Assembly (NCBI RefSeq): GCF_000620085.1
Contig: NZ_JHVJ01000004.1
Location: forward strand, 1-64,000
Direction: 5' to 3'
From: Marinobacterium jannaschii DSM 6295
GTDB taxonomy: Bacteria > Pseudomonadota > Gammaproteobacteria > Pseudomonadales > Balneatricaceae
Length of the DNA stretch: 64,000 nt
Shown: piece by piece, positions 17,710 through 26,492 of the stretch
Layout: the number at the start of each line of letters is the position of its first letter
Numbering within the stretch: the first letter of the stretch is position 1
Program-made: the position numbers and the translations under genes
Notes under the pieces: model-generated
What the model was told of the DNA's origin: nothing
The model's input: the letters and a program-made list of their open reading frames with translations, nothing else
Database searches by the model: none

Positions 17710-18482
17710 TGAAAAAGTATCTTGTTGCATTGTTAATGGCAGTGCTGCCGCTGGCGGCAACTGCAGCTGGTTCCGGTGCTCACCTGGACCATATGGAAGT
17801 TGATCTGGAGAACAAGGCGTCTCTGCAGCGTGGTATGAAGACTTTTGTCAACTACTGCATGGGTTGCCACTCGGCTCAGTATCAGCGCTACGAGCGTGCT
17901 GCTGTTGATCTGGGGTTGGATCCTGAGCTGGTGAAGGAGCACATGATCTTCGATGAGAAGAAAGTGGGCGAGCAGATGGGTATTGCTATGCCCGCTGAAG
18001 ACGCCGGTAACTGGTTCGGTAACCCACCGCCGGATCTGACGCTGGAAGCGCGCCTGCGTAAGCCAGACTGGATCTACACTTACCTGCGTAGCTTCTATGC
18101 TGATGAGTCCCGTCCGTGGGGCGTAAACAACGTTGTCTTCAAAGACGTTGGTATGCCAAACGTACTGGCTGAACTGCAGGGTGTCCAGGTTGCGCATTGT
18201 TCACGCGAAGAGATGGAAGCCCACGGTATCCGTGGTACTGGTATCGATCCGCTGACCAATAAGCCGCTGAATAACTGTTCCAGCGTAAAGGATGGCTCCG
18301 GCCAGCTGACTCCGGCTGAATTTGACCGCGTTGTATACGACCTGGTTAACTTCATGGCTTACATTGGTGAGCCAACCAAGCTTGAGTCCCAGCGTATCGG
18401 TACTTATGTGCTGATCTTCCTGGTGCTGCTGTTCTTCCTGGCGTTCGCGCTGAAGAAAGAGTACTGGAAAGACATTCACTAA
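17709..18482 (+). CDS. petC: ubiquinol-cytochrome c reductase cytochrome c1
   Basis: Cytochrome c1 passes electrons from the Rieske protein to soluble or membrane cytochrome c on the periplasmic side. The 257-residue protein has a cleavable signal (first 20 residues), the heme c attachment site CMGCH (Cys50, Cys53, His54), a methionine-containing region IAMPAEDAGNWFG and a C-terminal membrane anchor at about 231-248 followed by KKEYWKDIH. It completes petABC and is followed by a terminator. Confidence 0.97.
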   Translation: MKKYLVALLMAVLPLAATAAGSGAHLDHMEVDLENKASLQRGMKTFVNYCMGCHSAQYQRYERAAVDLGLDPELVKEHMIFDEKKVGEQMGIAMPAEDAGNWFGNPPPDLTLEARLRKPDWIYTYLRSFYADESRPWGVNNVVFKDVGMPNVLAELQGVQVAHCSREEMEAHGIRGTGIDPLTNKPLNNCSSVKDGSGQLTPAEFDRVVYDLVNFMAYIGEPTKLESQRIGTYVLIFLVLLFFLAFALKKEYWKDIH

Positions 18483-18512
18483 TCAGATTGGTCTGAATTA
18501 GTGGTACTATAG

Positions 18513-18545
18513 ATACGCGGCCCCCACAGGGCCGCGTATATTTGT
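18513..18545 (+). terminator. terminator after petC
   Basis: ATACGCGGCCC and GGGCCGCGTAT form a perfect 11-bp stem with a short loop, followed by a T-rich run. Confidence 0.8.
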
Positions 18546-18578
18546 TTCTAGCATCAGTGAGATAAACGGGGTTTATTG

Positions 18579-19211
18579 ATGGGAGTAGTGGCGAAGCGTT
18601 CTTCCATGACTTTTTATTCCAATGGTGAAGACCATTACAGTCACCGCGTACGTATCGTGCTGGCTGAGAAAGGTGTGGCGGTTGAAATTGTTGATTGCAA
18701 CGAAGGTAACTTGCCTGAAGACCTGGCAGCGCTGAATCCGTATAACAGTCTGCCGACTCTGCTGGATCGAGACCTGGTGTTGTTTGAATCCGGTGTGATG
18801 ATGGAGTATCTGGACGAGCGATTCCCGCATCCACCATTGCTGCCGGTTTATCCAGTGGCGCGAGCAGAAAGCCGTCTTTATATGTATCGTATCCAGCGCG
18901 ACTGGTGCGTACATGCTGATATCATCCTGAATGCAGATGATGATACAGAGGAAGTGGAGCAGGCTCGTAAGGAGTTGCGCGATAGCCTGGTGGCTGTAGC
19001 GCCGATCTTCTCTGAGAAGGATTTCTTCATGAGCGAAGAGTTCTCTCTGGTTGATTGCTGCCTGGCGCCGCTGCTTTGGCGTTTGCCTCTGATGGGTATT
19101 GAGCTGCCGGAAGATCAGTGCAAGCCGCTGATTAAGTACATGCAGCGACTGTTCCAGCGCGAGTCTTTCCAGGAAAGCTTGTCTGAAGCAGAGCGTGAAA
19201 TGCGCGACTGA
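18579..19211 (+). CDS. sspA: stringent starvation protein A
   Basis: SspA has a glutathione S-transferase fold but binds RNA polymerase, supporting stationary-phase and acid-stress gene expression. The 210-residue protein has the family segments [49 protein letters not shown] and [18 protein letters not shown] (here [17 protein letters not shown]). ATG 18579 is chosen; a TTG just before it is less likely. As in many gammaproteobacteria it lies between petABC and sspB. Confidence 0.96.
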   Translation: MGVVAKRSSMTFYSNGEDHYSHRVRIVLAEKGVAVEIVDCNEGNLPEDLAALNPYNSLPTLLDRDLVLFESGVMMEYLDERFPHPPLLPVYPVARAESRLYMYRIQRDWCVHADIILNADDDTEEVEQARKELRDSLVAVAPIFSEKDFFMSEEFSLVDCCLAPLLWRLPLMGIELPEDQCKPLIKYMQRLFQRESFQESLSEAEREMRD

Positions 19212-19233
19212 TAGCTGTCGCGGAGTTTTACAG

Positions 19234-19264
19234 AGGGATGAAGGCTGCTTCATCCCTTTTTTTA
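19234..19264 (+). terminator. terminator-like hairpin between sspA and sspB
   Basis: AGGGATGAAG-GCTG-CTTCATCCCT followed by seven Ts lies between the two genes. It should reduce read-through from sspA, so sspB may have its own promoter or be expressed at a lower level. Confidence 0.85.
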
Positions 19265-19276
19265 TGGAGTATCTTT

Positions 19277-19690
19277 ATGAATCCGAGTCGTCCTTATCTG
19301 TTGCGGGGGCTGTATGAGTGGTTGCTGGACAATGATGCCACGCCATACCTGCTGGTAGAGGCTGAGCTTCCCGGTGTAATGGTTCCTGAACAGTTTGTTG
19401 AAGATGGTCGTATCGTGCTGAATATCGCGCCGGGGGCTGTGCAGGCGCTGAATATAGATGATCAGGCGGTCTCCTTTAACGCCCGTTTCGGCGGTGTGCC
19501 AATGGATGTCTATATCCCGCTGGCCGCAGTGGCGGCTATCTATTCGCGTGAAGATGGTCAGGGGATGGGCTTTGGTATGGAGCCGGGGGCTGAGCTATAT
19601 GAGCAGGAAGAGCCTGTTCAGGATGAGGTGCAGCAGCCGGAGCCGGACGCCCGCCCGCAGGGCCGTCCTTCATTGAAGGTTGTTAAGTAG
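19277..19690 (+). CDS. sspB: ClpXP protease specificity-enhancing factor SspB
   Basis: SspB binds ssrA-tagged proteins and delivers them to ClpXP for degradation. The 137-residue protein has the folded tag-binding domain (PYLLRGLYEWLLDND, ARFGGVPMDVYIPLAAVAAIYSRE). An acidic linker follows, then a C-terminal ClpX-binding tail ending RPSLKVVK, which matches the known XB motif. I chose ATG 19277 because GGAG lies 8 bp upstream; a longer frame would start inside the terminator hairpin. Confidence 0.96.
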   Translation: MNPSRPYLLRGLYEWLLDNDATPYLLVEAELPGVMVPEQFVEDGRIVLNIAPGAVQALNIDDQAVSFNARFGGVPMDVYIPLAAVAAIYSREDGQGMGFGMEPGAELYEQEEPVQDEVQQPEPDARPQGRPSLKVVK

Positions 19691-19711
19691 GCAGGGGTTG
19701 TCAGTTAAAAC

Positions 19712-19736
19712 AAAGCCGGGATATCCCGGCTTTTTT
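19712..19736. terminator. terminator between sspB and the dolP-like gene
   Basis: AAAGCCGGG-ATAT-CCCGGCTTTTTT separates the convergent genes. The A tract on the other side lets it serve both strands. Confidence 0.88.
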
Positions 19737-19741
19737 ATGTC

Positions 19742-20311
19742 TCAGATGTATTCAAAGATCTTAACGATGCGTTCGACACCGCTGATATTGCTGACAACAC
19801 CGACGGCATCATCTGCCTCCTGTGGTGTGACGAGTCCCATCAGGTAGACCGTTCCTTTGTCGGTAACTACCTTGATGCGTCCGCCCACGACATTTTCATC
19901 GACGAGCAGCTGTGTTTTGGACTTCAGGGTCAGCCAGATATCGCTGGTCTGAGAGAGGGAGGATGCGCCGCCTGAGATCTGTAGTTCGTTGTGTACTTTG
20001 CGAACCTTTCGCAGCTGGGCGGTAATCTGTTCGGCTTCCTTCTTGGCGTACTCATTAGGCACTTCGCCAACCAGCAGTACGATACCGTTGAAGCTTGTGA
20101 CACTGATATTGGAGTTCTTTACTGCTTCGGTGGCCTTGTTGAAGTTAACCAGCGTCATGGTCTCAATCAGCTGGTCATCTACATAGGTGCCCAGGGTGCG
20201 GGTGGTTTTATCTTCTTTTATGGGTTCGTCGCGCGTGGCGCTGATCAGGCTCGAGCAGCCACCCAGTAGCAGGGTTGAGGCCATCAGTAGAGCCGAAATT
20301 CTGTGTATCAT
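19742..20311 (-). CDS. dolP: dual BON-domain outer-membrane lipoprotein, DolP-like
   Basis: DolP (formerly YraP) is an outer-membrane lipoprotein that supports envelope integrity and BAM function. The 189-residue protein has a lipoprotein signal with lipobox LLGGC (lipidated Cys19; next residues Ser-Ser favour the outer membrane). Two BON domains follow at about residues 45-115 and 122-189 (ISVTSFNGIVLLVGEVP and IKVVTDKGTVYLMGLVT). It is the last gene of lpoA-yraN-diaA-dolP, the same order as in E. coli. Its start codon touches the diaA stop. Confidence 0.93.
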   Translation of the reverse strand: MIHRISALLMASTLLLGGCSSLISATRDEPIKEDKTTRTLGTYVDDQLIETMTLVNFNKATEAVKNSNISVTSFNGIVLLVGEVPNEYAKKEAEQITAQLRKVRKVHNELQISGGASSLSQTSDIWLTLKSKTQLLVDENVVGGRIKVVTDKGTVYLMGLVTPQEADDAVGVVSNISGVERIVKIFEYI

Positions 20312-20904
20312 CAGAAGTCACCTCCGAATAACTGGTAGTCAATCAGGTCGCAAAGTGCATGAAGTACAAGTAGATGGGCGTCGTGAACCAGGATGGGGTC
20401 ATCAGACGGAACGCATATTTCCACTTCGTCCGGGCCCAGCAGGGAGGTTACGTCGCCACCGTCGTTACCGTTCAGGATGATAGTTGTCATCTCCCGGTCG
20501 TGGGCTGCCTGGATCGCCTGAATCAGGCTTCCTGAGCGTCCATCGGTCGTGACCAGGAGCAGTATGTCTCCCGGTTGTCCGATCGCACTGATCTGTTTGG
20601 CGTAGACTTCGCTGAAGTTGCCGTCGCTGCTGATGCCGCTGACCGTGGCTGCATCGGCGCTGAGATTGATGGCAGGTAAGCCCGGGCGTTCCTGGCGGAA
20701 GCGATTCATCAGCAGGCTGGTAAAGTGCTGGGCGAGAGCCGCTGAGCCGCCATTGCCGCAGCAGACGATTTTGCTCTCGTTAACGAGGCAGTGGAGCAGA
20801 AGTTCTCCAGCATGTGCAATCAGGGGGGTGTACTGCTCAATGGTGACGGCATTTATCTCCATTGAGTTATGAAACTGACTGACGATTCGGTCTTCTAGCT
20901 CCAT
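20311..20904 (-). CDS. diaA: SIS-domain DnaA initiator-associating protein, DiaA type
   Basis: DiaA binds DnaA and helps initiation of chromosome replication; it is a relative of phosphoheptose isomerase (GmhA). The 197-residue protein has the SIS-fold sugar-phosphate loop CCGNGGSAALAQHF near 54-67 and DGRSGSLIQAIQAA near 121-134. I chose ATG 20904 because AAGGA lies upstream and the length matches E. coli DiaA (196). Position between yraN and dolP supports DiaA over GmhA. Confidence 0.9.
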   Translation of the reverse strand: MELEDRIVSQFHNSMEINAVTIEQYTPLIAHAGELLLHCLVNESKIVCCGNGGSAALAQHFTSLLMNRFRQERPGLPAINLSADAATVSGISSDGNFSEVYAKQISAIGQPGDILLLVTTDGRSGSLIQAIQAAHDREMTTIILNGNDGGDVTSLLGPDEVEICVPSDDPILVHDAHLLVLHALCDLIDYQLFGGDF

Positions 20905-20926
20905 TTCGGTCCTTACTTGTCGGGCA

Positions 20927-21286
20927 TCAAATTCTGAAGGCGTCTTTATACCATAGTGGAGCCTTGCTTGCTGTATTCCCGTCATAGGCAATCACATCAA
21001 AGCGGCAGTTATGGCTGGCCCAGCGTGGGTTTTTGAGCAAAAAGTACTCTGCGGCGTGGATGATCTTGCGCTGCTTGGTGAAATTCACACTTTCCGCTGC
21101 ATTGCCGTATTGGTGGTGAAGTCTGCGGCGTACTTCTATAAAGACCAGTGTGCTGCGTTCCAGCATAATGAGGTCAATCTCGCCGCCACGACAATTAAAA
21201 TTGCAACAGAGGGTTTTCAGACCCTGGCTGAGCAGGTACTTCTCTGCCTGTTGTTCGGCTTCCTTGCCGAGTGCTCGCGCATCCAT
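20927..21286 (-). CDS. yraN: YraN-family protein (UPF0102)
   Basis: A conserved small protein of the endonuclease-like fold with no firm function. The 119-residue sequence has the diagnostic GRGGEIDLI-type motif (here CRGGEIDLIMLE), VFIEVRRR and the C-terminal CRFDVIA. These Glu, Asp and Lys residues resemble a PD-(D/E)xK nuclease core. It follows lpoA by 9 bp and precedes diaA. Confidence 0.93.
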   Translation of the reverse strand: MDARALGKEAEQQAEKYLLSQGLKTLCCNFNCRGGEIDLIMLERSTLVFIEVRRRLHHQYGNAAESVNFTKQRKIIHAAEYFLLKNPRWASHNCRFDVIAYDGNTASKAPLWYKDAFRI

Positions 21287-21295
21287 GCGGACTCC

Positions 21296-23107
21296 TTATT
21301 GTTCGATAGAGGGAATGCCCTGTCGGTAGATCGCCCATTCCAGCTCGCGAGTGATGCGATTGTTTTCGCTGATCGACAGTTCGCCTGTTTCGCCGCTGAT
21401 ACTGGCGTCCGGGTTGGCGGCCAGTTGGCGCAGGAACGGGTAGATGCGATATGCATCGAGGCCGAGTGCATAGAGCCGGCCAAAGCGTCCGGAGGTGTTT
21501 TCGTGTTGCTGTGCTAACAGCAGATGTTCCGCCGAGGGCGCTTTAATGTTCCATGGGGTGGCACAGAAGCGCACCTTGTTCAGATCCCGGTCGCTATTGG
21601 CATTCGCCTGTCCTGAGTATATATGCGAGGTTGCGTATACCGGCAGGTCGGCCCCGTAGTAAAAGTCGACAATCGGCTTTAGCTGGCGCGCATCGTTCGG
21701 CAGGGCGCTCATAAATATAGCATCGGCGTCCTGGCGGCGGCGCTCTTCAAACTTGATGCTTTTACCAATCAGGGAACGGACCTTTTTGCTGCGCTCGCGG
21801 CTCTTGTCGGTCGCCAGTAGGGCGGCGATGCGGTCAGAGTGCCCGGCTGTGTCGGCATAGAGTGCGTAATCGGCAACGACCCCGCCGAGTGTTTCGAAGC
21901 GATTGCTAAAGGCATCCAGTACCTTACGTCCCCAGTTGGCATCGGCGCTGATAGCCAGTACCACGCGATGGCCCTGTTGCCACATGCGGTCGGCGACCTG
22001 CTCGGCTTCGCTCTCGGCTGAAAGACCGAACTGGAACAGGTTCTGGTTGATCAGTTCGTCGTTACTGAAATTCAGTGCCAGCATCGGAACAGGCAGGTCT
22101 CCGGAGAGAGTCAGAGAGCTGACATAGTTCTTATCCAACGGACCTATGGCCAGATCGGCTTGCTGTTCGTTCAGGGTGGCGATCAGCTGCTGAGGGTCAG
22201 TCACGGTAGCTGAATCGATAAAGGTCAGTTCCGGCGTGCTTTCTCCATTCTGGCGGGCAGCATAATAAGCCGCCAGCAAGCCATTGCGGATGGCTTCAGC
22301 CGGTTTGGCCAGGTTGCCGCTTTCCGGCAGTATCACCGCAACCTTGTTTGCCTGAATGATTTCGGCGCTGGCAGCCGCTTGTCCCTGTGGCGGTAGCTCG
22401 TGGGCGGGATGGGCTTCCCACAGAATCATCCATTCGGATACAGCCTGATTGCGCGCAGCCAGGCCGTTACTGCTTTTTACGGCCTGGCTGAGTTCAAACC
22501 AGCCCTGCTCGTAATAAGTGTTGTTCTTACTCAGCAGCTGCTGCAGTTCGCTGCTGCTGATGCTGTTCAGAAGGCCCCAGATCTGATTGTGCAGGAGTTG
22601 CTGCTGTTCCGTATCCTGCTGAAGCAGGCTGGCGTAGATCAGTTCGCGAAGCTGGCTTTCTGTGTCCTGCTTGAGATCGTAGGCGGCGGCACGCAGCTGG
22701 GTGGAGATCAGGTCCTGCTGTGGTGATAATTCCGCGCTTCTTTTCGGCAGCATCTGCAGATAGGCCAGGGCCTGCTCGGGATCCTGATTTTCCAGTGCGG
22801 CTTCTGCTTTCAGTCGGGCAATATCGAACTTCAGTGCTGGTGGCAGCAGCTGTATATCAACGGTCTCCAGCAGAACCAGAGCTTCTTCCTTGCGGCCCTG
22901 CTCAATCAGTATGCGCGCCGCTTCAGCGCGGTATTGAGCTGCCTGAATAGGCTGCGACTGACCCGCCTTGTGGATCAGCTGGGTGGCCTGTTGCAGAGGT
23001 GTCAGCGGTTGCTGTACCTGTGCCTGTTTTTCCGGCTGCGAGCTGCAGCCGGCTATAGCAAGACTTATTAGTCCGGCGGCCAAAGACAGACGCCATTGAA
23101 TCATCAT
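21296..23107 (-). CDS. lpoA: penicillin-binding protein activator LpoA
   Basis: LpoA is an outer-membrane lipoprotein that reaches through the periplasm to activate the synthase PBP1a. The 603-residue protein has a lipobox ending at Cys21 (LAIAGC), an alpha-helical TPR-like N-terminal half rich in Gln and Leu, and a C-terminal periplasmic-binding-protein fold (KVAVILPESGNLAKPAEAIRNGLLAAYY at about 256-283). Length fits the family. It starts 35 bp from the divergent rsmI, the standard arrangement. Confidence 0.95.
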   Translation of the reverse strand: MMIQWRLSLAAGLISLAIAGCSSQPEKQAQVQQPLTPLQQATQLIHKAGQSQPIQAAQYRAEAARILIEQGRKEEALVLLETVDIQLLPPALKFDIARLKAEAALENQDPEQALAYLQMLPKRSAELSPQQDLISTQLRAAAYDLKQDTESQLRELIYASLLQQDTEQQQLLHNQIWGLLNSISSSELQQLLSKNNTYYEQGWFELSQAVKSSNGLAARNQAVSEWMILWEAHPAHELPPQGQAAASAEIIQANKVAVILPESGNLAKPAEAIRNGLLAAYYAARQNGESTPELTFIDSATVTDPQQLIATLNEQQADLAIGPLDKNYVSSLTLSGDLPVPMLALNFSNDELINQNLFQFGLSAESEAEQVADRMWQQGHRVVLAISADANWGRKVLDAFSNRFETLGGVVADYALYADTAGHSDRIAALLATDKSRERSKKVRSLIGKSIKFEERRRQDADAIFMSALPNDARQLKPIVDFYYGADLPVYATSHIYSGQANANSDRDLNKVRFCATPWNIKAPSAEHLLLAQQHENTSGRFGRLYALGLDAYRIYPFLRQLAANPDASISGETGELSISENNRITRELEWAIYRQGIPSIEQ

Positions 23108-23142
23108 ATACTTCTCACCCCGTTTGTGAGGATGGAATAAAA

Positions 23143-23985
23143 ATGTCAGAAGCTGCCCTGTATGTGGTTGCTACCCCTATCGGTAACCTCCAGGACATGA
23201 CGCTACGCGCGGTCGAAGTATTGCAGTCAGTCAGCTTGATCGCTGCTGAAGATACCCGCCATAGCGCTCGGTTATTGTCGCACTTTAACATTAATACGCG
23301 GCAGCTGTCGGTGCATGAGCACAACGAGCGCCAGCGCAGCGAGATGATTGTACAACAGCTTGCTGCAGGTAACAGCGTTGCATTGATTTCGGATGCCGGT
23401 ACGCCGCTGATTTCCGATCCCGGCTATATCCTGGTGGGGATTGTGAGGGAGGCTGGATACCGGGTTGTGCCATTGCCCGGCTGTGCCGCTTTTGTCACAG
23501 CGCTGAGTGCGGCCGGTCTGGCATCGGATCGTTTCTCATTCGAGGGATTTCCGCCGGCCAAGAAAGGTGCCCGGCTGGAGCAGTATCGTTCGCTGGCGGA
23601 TGAAAGCCGTACTCTTATCTTTTACGAATCGCCGCATCGGGTGTTGGATTCGCTCAGGGATATGGCGCAGGCGTTTGGTGGTGATCGTAAGGTTGCTGTT
23701 GCCCGGGAGCTGACCAAGACCTTTGAAACTATCCGTTCCGGTTCCCTGGATGAGCTGCTGGTCTGGATGGAGGCGGATCACAACCAGCAGAAAGGCGAAT
23801 TTGTATTGCTGGTTGAGGCTGCGCCGCGCCGCAAAGAGGAAAGCCTGGGTGCTGAACAGCTCCGGATATTATCTCTGCTGACCGAGGAGCTGCCGGTAAG
23901 TCAGGCGGCGGCCCTGGCGGCAAAGATCACAGGGATCAAGAAAAAGGTGCTCTATCAGGCCGCCCTGGAGATAAATAAAGGTTGA
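23143..23985 (+). CDS. rsmI: 16S rRNA 2'-O-methyltransferase (C1402)
   Basis: RsmI methylates the ribose of C1402 in 16S rRNA, near the P site. The 280-residue protein has the tetrapyrrole-methylase fold motifs VVATPIGNLQDMTLRAVEVL (about 8-27), AEDTRHSARLL (about 37-47), SDAGTPLISDPG (about 84-95) and FYESPHRVLDSL (about 165-176). It is divergent from lpoA and is followed by rnpB, a common gammaproteobacterial order. Confidence 0.97.
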   Translation: MSEAALYVVATPIGNLQDMTLRAVEVLQSVSLIAAEDTRHSARLLSHFNINTRQLSVHEHNERQRSEMIVQQLAAGNSVALISDAGTPLISDPGYILVGIVREAGYRVVPLPGCAAFVTALSAAGLASDRFSFEGFPPAKKGARLEQYRSLADESRTLIFYESPHRVLDSLRDMAQAFGGDRKVAVARELTKTFETIRSGSLDELLVWMEADHNQQKGEFVLLVEAAPRRKEESLGAEQLRILSLLTEELPVSQAAALAAKITGIKKKVLYQAALEINKG

Positions 23986-24030
23986 ATTGTTCGATATTTG
24001 CACGATGTAAACGCTGTTTTTAAAAGAGCG

Positions 24031-24058
24031 TTGCATTCTGCATTAATGTTGGTAGTCT
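24031..24058 (+). promoter_or_regulatory. rnpB promoter
   Basis: TTGCAT (24031-24036) and TAGTCT (24053-24058) with a 16-bp spacer sit 8 bp before the predicted 5' end of RNase P RNA. Confidence 0.6.
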
Positions 24059-24065
24059 TGCGGCC

Positions 24066-24433
<368 letters not shown>

Positions 24434-24604
24434 ATCATTTTGTTCAAGTTTTGATACAGCTGTGACGGATCCGTTACAGTCCGCCTTGTGGTAATCCTTT
24501 GATTTACAACACTTCCTGTTTGTTCTGATTGGTCCACTACCTGGTCATCTATCAAGGTGACTCATAATTGCTTGATTCCATTGGTTTGCTGCGATGCAGC
24601 ATCC

Positions 24605-24633
24605 TTGCATTGGCTATGGTTAATTTCTATAGT
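24605..24633 (+). promoter_or_regulatory. promoter of the mra/dcw cluster
   Basis: TTGCAT (24605-24610) and TATAGT (24628-24633) are 17 bp apart. The expected start of transcription, near 24640, falls at the edge of the MraZ operator repeats. This supports a repressible promoter for the whole cluster. Confidence 0.7.
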
Positions 24634-24641
24634 GTCGTGCT

Positions 24642-24666
24642 GTGGGATAAAGTGGGTAAAAGTGGG
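24642..24666 (+). promoter_or_regulatory. MraZ operator repeats
   Basis: GTGGG occurs at 24642, 24652 and 24662, exactly 10 bp apart and so on one face of the helix. This is the known binding pattern of MraZ (TGGG-type repeats with 5-bp spacers). The site overlaps the predicted start of transcription, so MraZ probably represses its own operon. Confidence 0.9.
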
Positions 24667-24704
24667 ATTTTGGGCCGTTAAGTGGTTTTCTGGGGTGGAC
24701 TTGT

Positions 24705-25160
24705 ATGTTCCGGGGCGTTAATCAGATCAATCTCGATGCCAAGGGGCGCATGGCGATCCCGGCTCGTTATCGTGAGCAGATTAATCGCTGTTGCGAAGGC
24801 CAACTGGTTGCCACTATTGATACCGAGGCCCGTTGCCTGCTGATCTATCCGCTGGAAGAGTGGGAAGAGATTCAGGAAAAGGTTGAAGCACTGCCCAGCT
24901 TTAATCCTGCGGCCAGAAGAATCCAGCGCCTGCTGATTGGTCATGCGACTGACCTTGATATGGACAGCAACGGGCGTCTGCTTTTGCCGGCGCCTTTGCG
25001 TGAATATGCGGTGCTGGATAAGAAAGTTGTATTGCTCGGGCAGGGGCGGAAATTCGAACTCTGGAGTGAGCCGTTGTGGCTGGCGACAAGAGACCAGTAT
25101 TTACAAGAAGTTGAGGGAAGCGGGGCATTGCCGGATGAGTTGCAAAGCCTTTCCCTCTGA
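24705..25160 (+). CDS. mraZ: transcriptional regulator MraZ
   Basis: MraZ is an AbrB-like DNA-binding protein that forms rings and regulates the division and cell-wall cluster. The 151-residue protein has two SpoVT/AbrB-type halves with DAKGRMAIPARYR (about 11-23) and DSNGRLLLPAPLREYA (about 87-102). The ATG follows a GGGGTGG stretch. Three operator repeats lie just upstream, consistent with autorepression. It is the first gene of the dcw cluster; rsmH follows 19 bp on. Confidence 0.97.
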   Translation: MFRGVNQINLDAKGRMAIPARYREQINRCCEGQLVATIDTEARCLLIYPLEEWEEIQEKVEALPSFNPAARRIQRLLIGHATDLDMDSNGRLLLPAPLREYAVLDKKVVLLGQGRKFELWSEPLWLATRDQYLQEVEGSGALPDELQSLSL

Positions 25161-25179
25161 GCCTGGATGACACTAACAG

Positions 25180-26118
25180 ATGGCGCAGGAATTTTCACAT
25201 ACCACCGTATTGCTGGATGAAGCGGTGAACCTTTTGGTCACAGATGAGGCCGGCTTTTACGTTGATGGGACTTTTGGCCGTGGCGGCCACAGTGGTCTGA
25301 TCCTGAAGCATCTGGGTGAGCATGGGCAGTTGATGGCGATCGATAAAGATCCCGAAGCGATTACTTACTCTCAGACCCTGTTCGCAGACGATAACCGTTT
25401 TTCAATATGTCACGGCAGTTTTGCTGAGCTGGAGTCGTTCGTGACTGCCCGGGATATGAACGGAAAAGTTGATGGCATCCTGCTGGATCTGGGAGTTTCG
25501 TCACCTCAGCTGGATGATGCCTCCCGTGGATTCAGCTTTATGAATGACGGCCCGCTTGATATGCGGATGAATCCGACGGTGGGTGAGAGTGCTGCTGACT
25601 GGATCAACCGTGTCGACGAGAAAGAGATGGCCGACGTGTTCTACATCTATGGTGAGGAGCGCTTCTCCCGCCGTATGGCCAAAGCCGTGGTTGCCGAGCG
25701 TCAGCTGGAACCGATCACGACCACAGCGCGGCTGGCAAAGATTATCACCGAAGCGAACCCGGCCTGGGAAAAGGGTAAGCATCCCGCCACCCGTGTTTTC
25801 CAGGCGATCCGTATCTACGTTAACCGTGAGCTGGAAGATCTGGAAAACTGCCTGCAGCAGTCGCTTGAGATGCTGAAAGAAGGTGGGCGCATGGTGGTGA
25901 TCAGCTTCCATTCATTGGAAGACCGTATCGTTAAACGCTTTATTCGCAAGTACGTCAAGGGCGATGAGCATATTCCGCGTGGTATTCCGGTGACTGAAGA
26001 GATGCTGGATCAGCGTCTGAAGGCCGTCGGAAAGGCGTTGAAACCGGGTAAGCAGGAAGTCGACGATAATCCCCGTGCCCGCAGCGCCGTTATGCGCGTT
26101 GCCAGCAAGTTGAGGTAA
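25180..26118 (+). CDS. rsmH: 16S rRNA m4C1402 methyltransferase
   Basis: RsmH (MraW) adds the N4-methyl group to C1402 of 16S rRNA, the same nucleotide whose ribose is modified by RsmI at 23143. The 312-residue protein has the SAM motif GTFGRGGHS (about 30-38), [18 protein letters not shown] (about 107-124) and the C-terminal [12 protein letters not shown]. It lies between mraZ and ftsL as in most bacteria. Confidence 0.97.
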   Translation: MAQEFSHTTVLLDEAVNLLVTDEAGFYVDGTFGRGGHSGLILKHLGEHGQLMAIDKDPEAITYSQTLFADDNRFSICHGSFAELESFVTARDMNGKVDGILLDLGVSSPQLDDASRGFSFMNDGPLDMRMNPTVGESAADWINRVDEKEMADVFYIYGEERFSRRMAKAVVAERQLEPITTTARLAKIITEANPAWEKGKHPATRVFQAIRIYVNRELEDLENCLQQSLEMLKEGGRMVVISFHSLEDRIVKRFIRKYVKGDEHIPRGIPVTEEMLDQRLKAVGKALKPGKQEVDDNPRARSAVMRVASKLR

Positions 26119-26120
26119 GT

Positions 26121-26492
26121 ATGCTGGACAGACTGCGTCAGGCGTGGCAGCAGCGGCAGAATTCTGCGCCCGTTTCCGAGACGGCGGCGGCTGAGTTGTC
26201 GCTGTATCGCTTCGAGCAGTTGTTGCGTCCGGCTCTGCTCCTCCTCCTACTGACATCGGTGCTGGTGGGTAGCGCACTCAGCGTCATTCTCAGTGCCCAT
26301 GAATTCAGGAAACGCTTCCATCAGCATCAGTTACTGGTGCAGCAACGAGATGACCTTCAGGTTGAGTGGGGGCAGTTGTTGCTGGAAACCGGCGCCTGGG
26401 CTGCCAACAATCGTATAGAACAGCTGGCCGTTGAAAAACTCAATATGAATGTGCCCGGACTCGAATCCATCGAGGTGGTTCGCGATGAGTGA
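26121..26492 (+). CDS. ftsL: cell division protein FtsL
   Basis: FtsL is a bitopic divisome protein acting with FtsB and FtsQ to activate FtsWI. The 123-residue protein has a short cytoplasmic N-terminus, one membrane helix at about 35-57 (RPALLLLLLTSVLVGSAL) and a periplasmic coiled-coil tail (FHQHQLLVQQRDDLQVEWGQLLLE). It starts 2 bp after rsmH and overlaps ftsI by 8 bp. Confidence 0.93.
   Translation: MLDRLRQAWQQRQNSAPVSETAAAELSLYRFEQLLRPALLLLLLTSVLVGSALSVILSAHEFRKRFHQHQLLVQQRDDLQVEWGQLLLETGAWAANNRIEQLAVEKLNMNVPGLESIEVVRDE

Noticed and set aside
16447-17760. Long minus-strand frame (437 codons) opposite petB
   Set aside because: petB is unmistakable. The antisense frame is rich in His, Gln and Arg, as expected of a shadow frame, and has no start signal.
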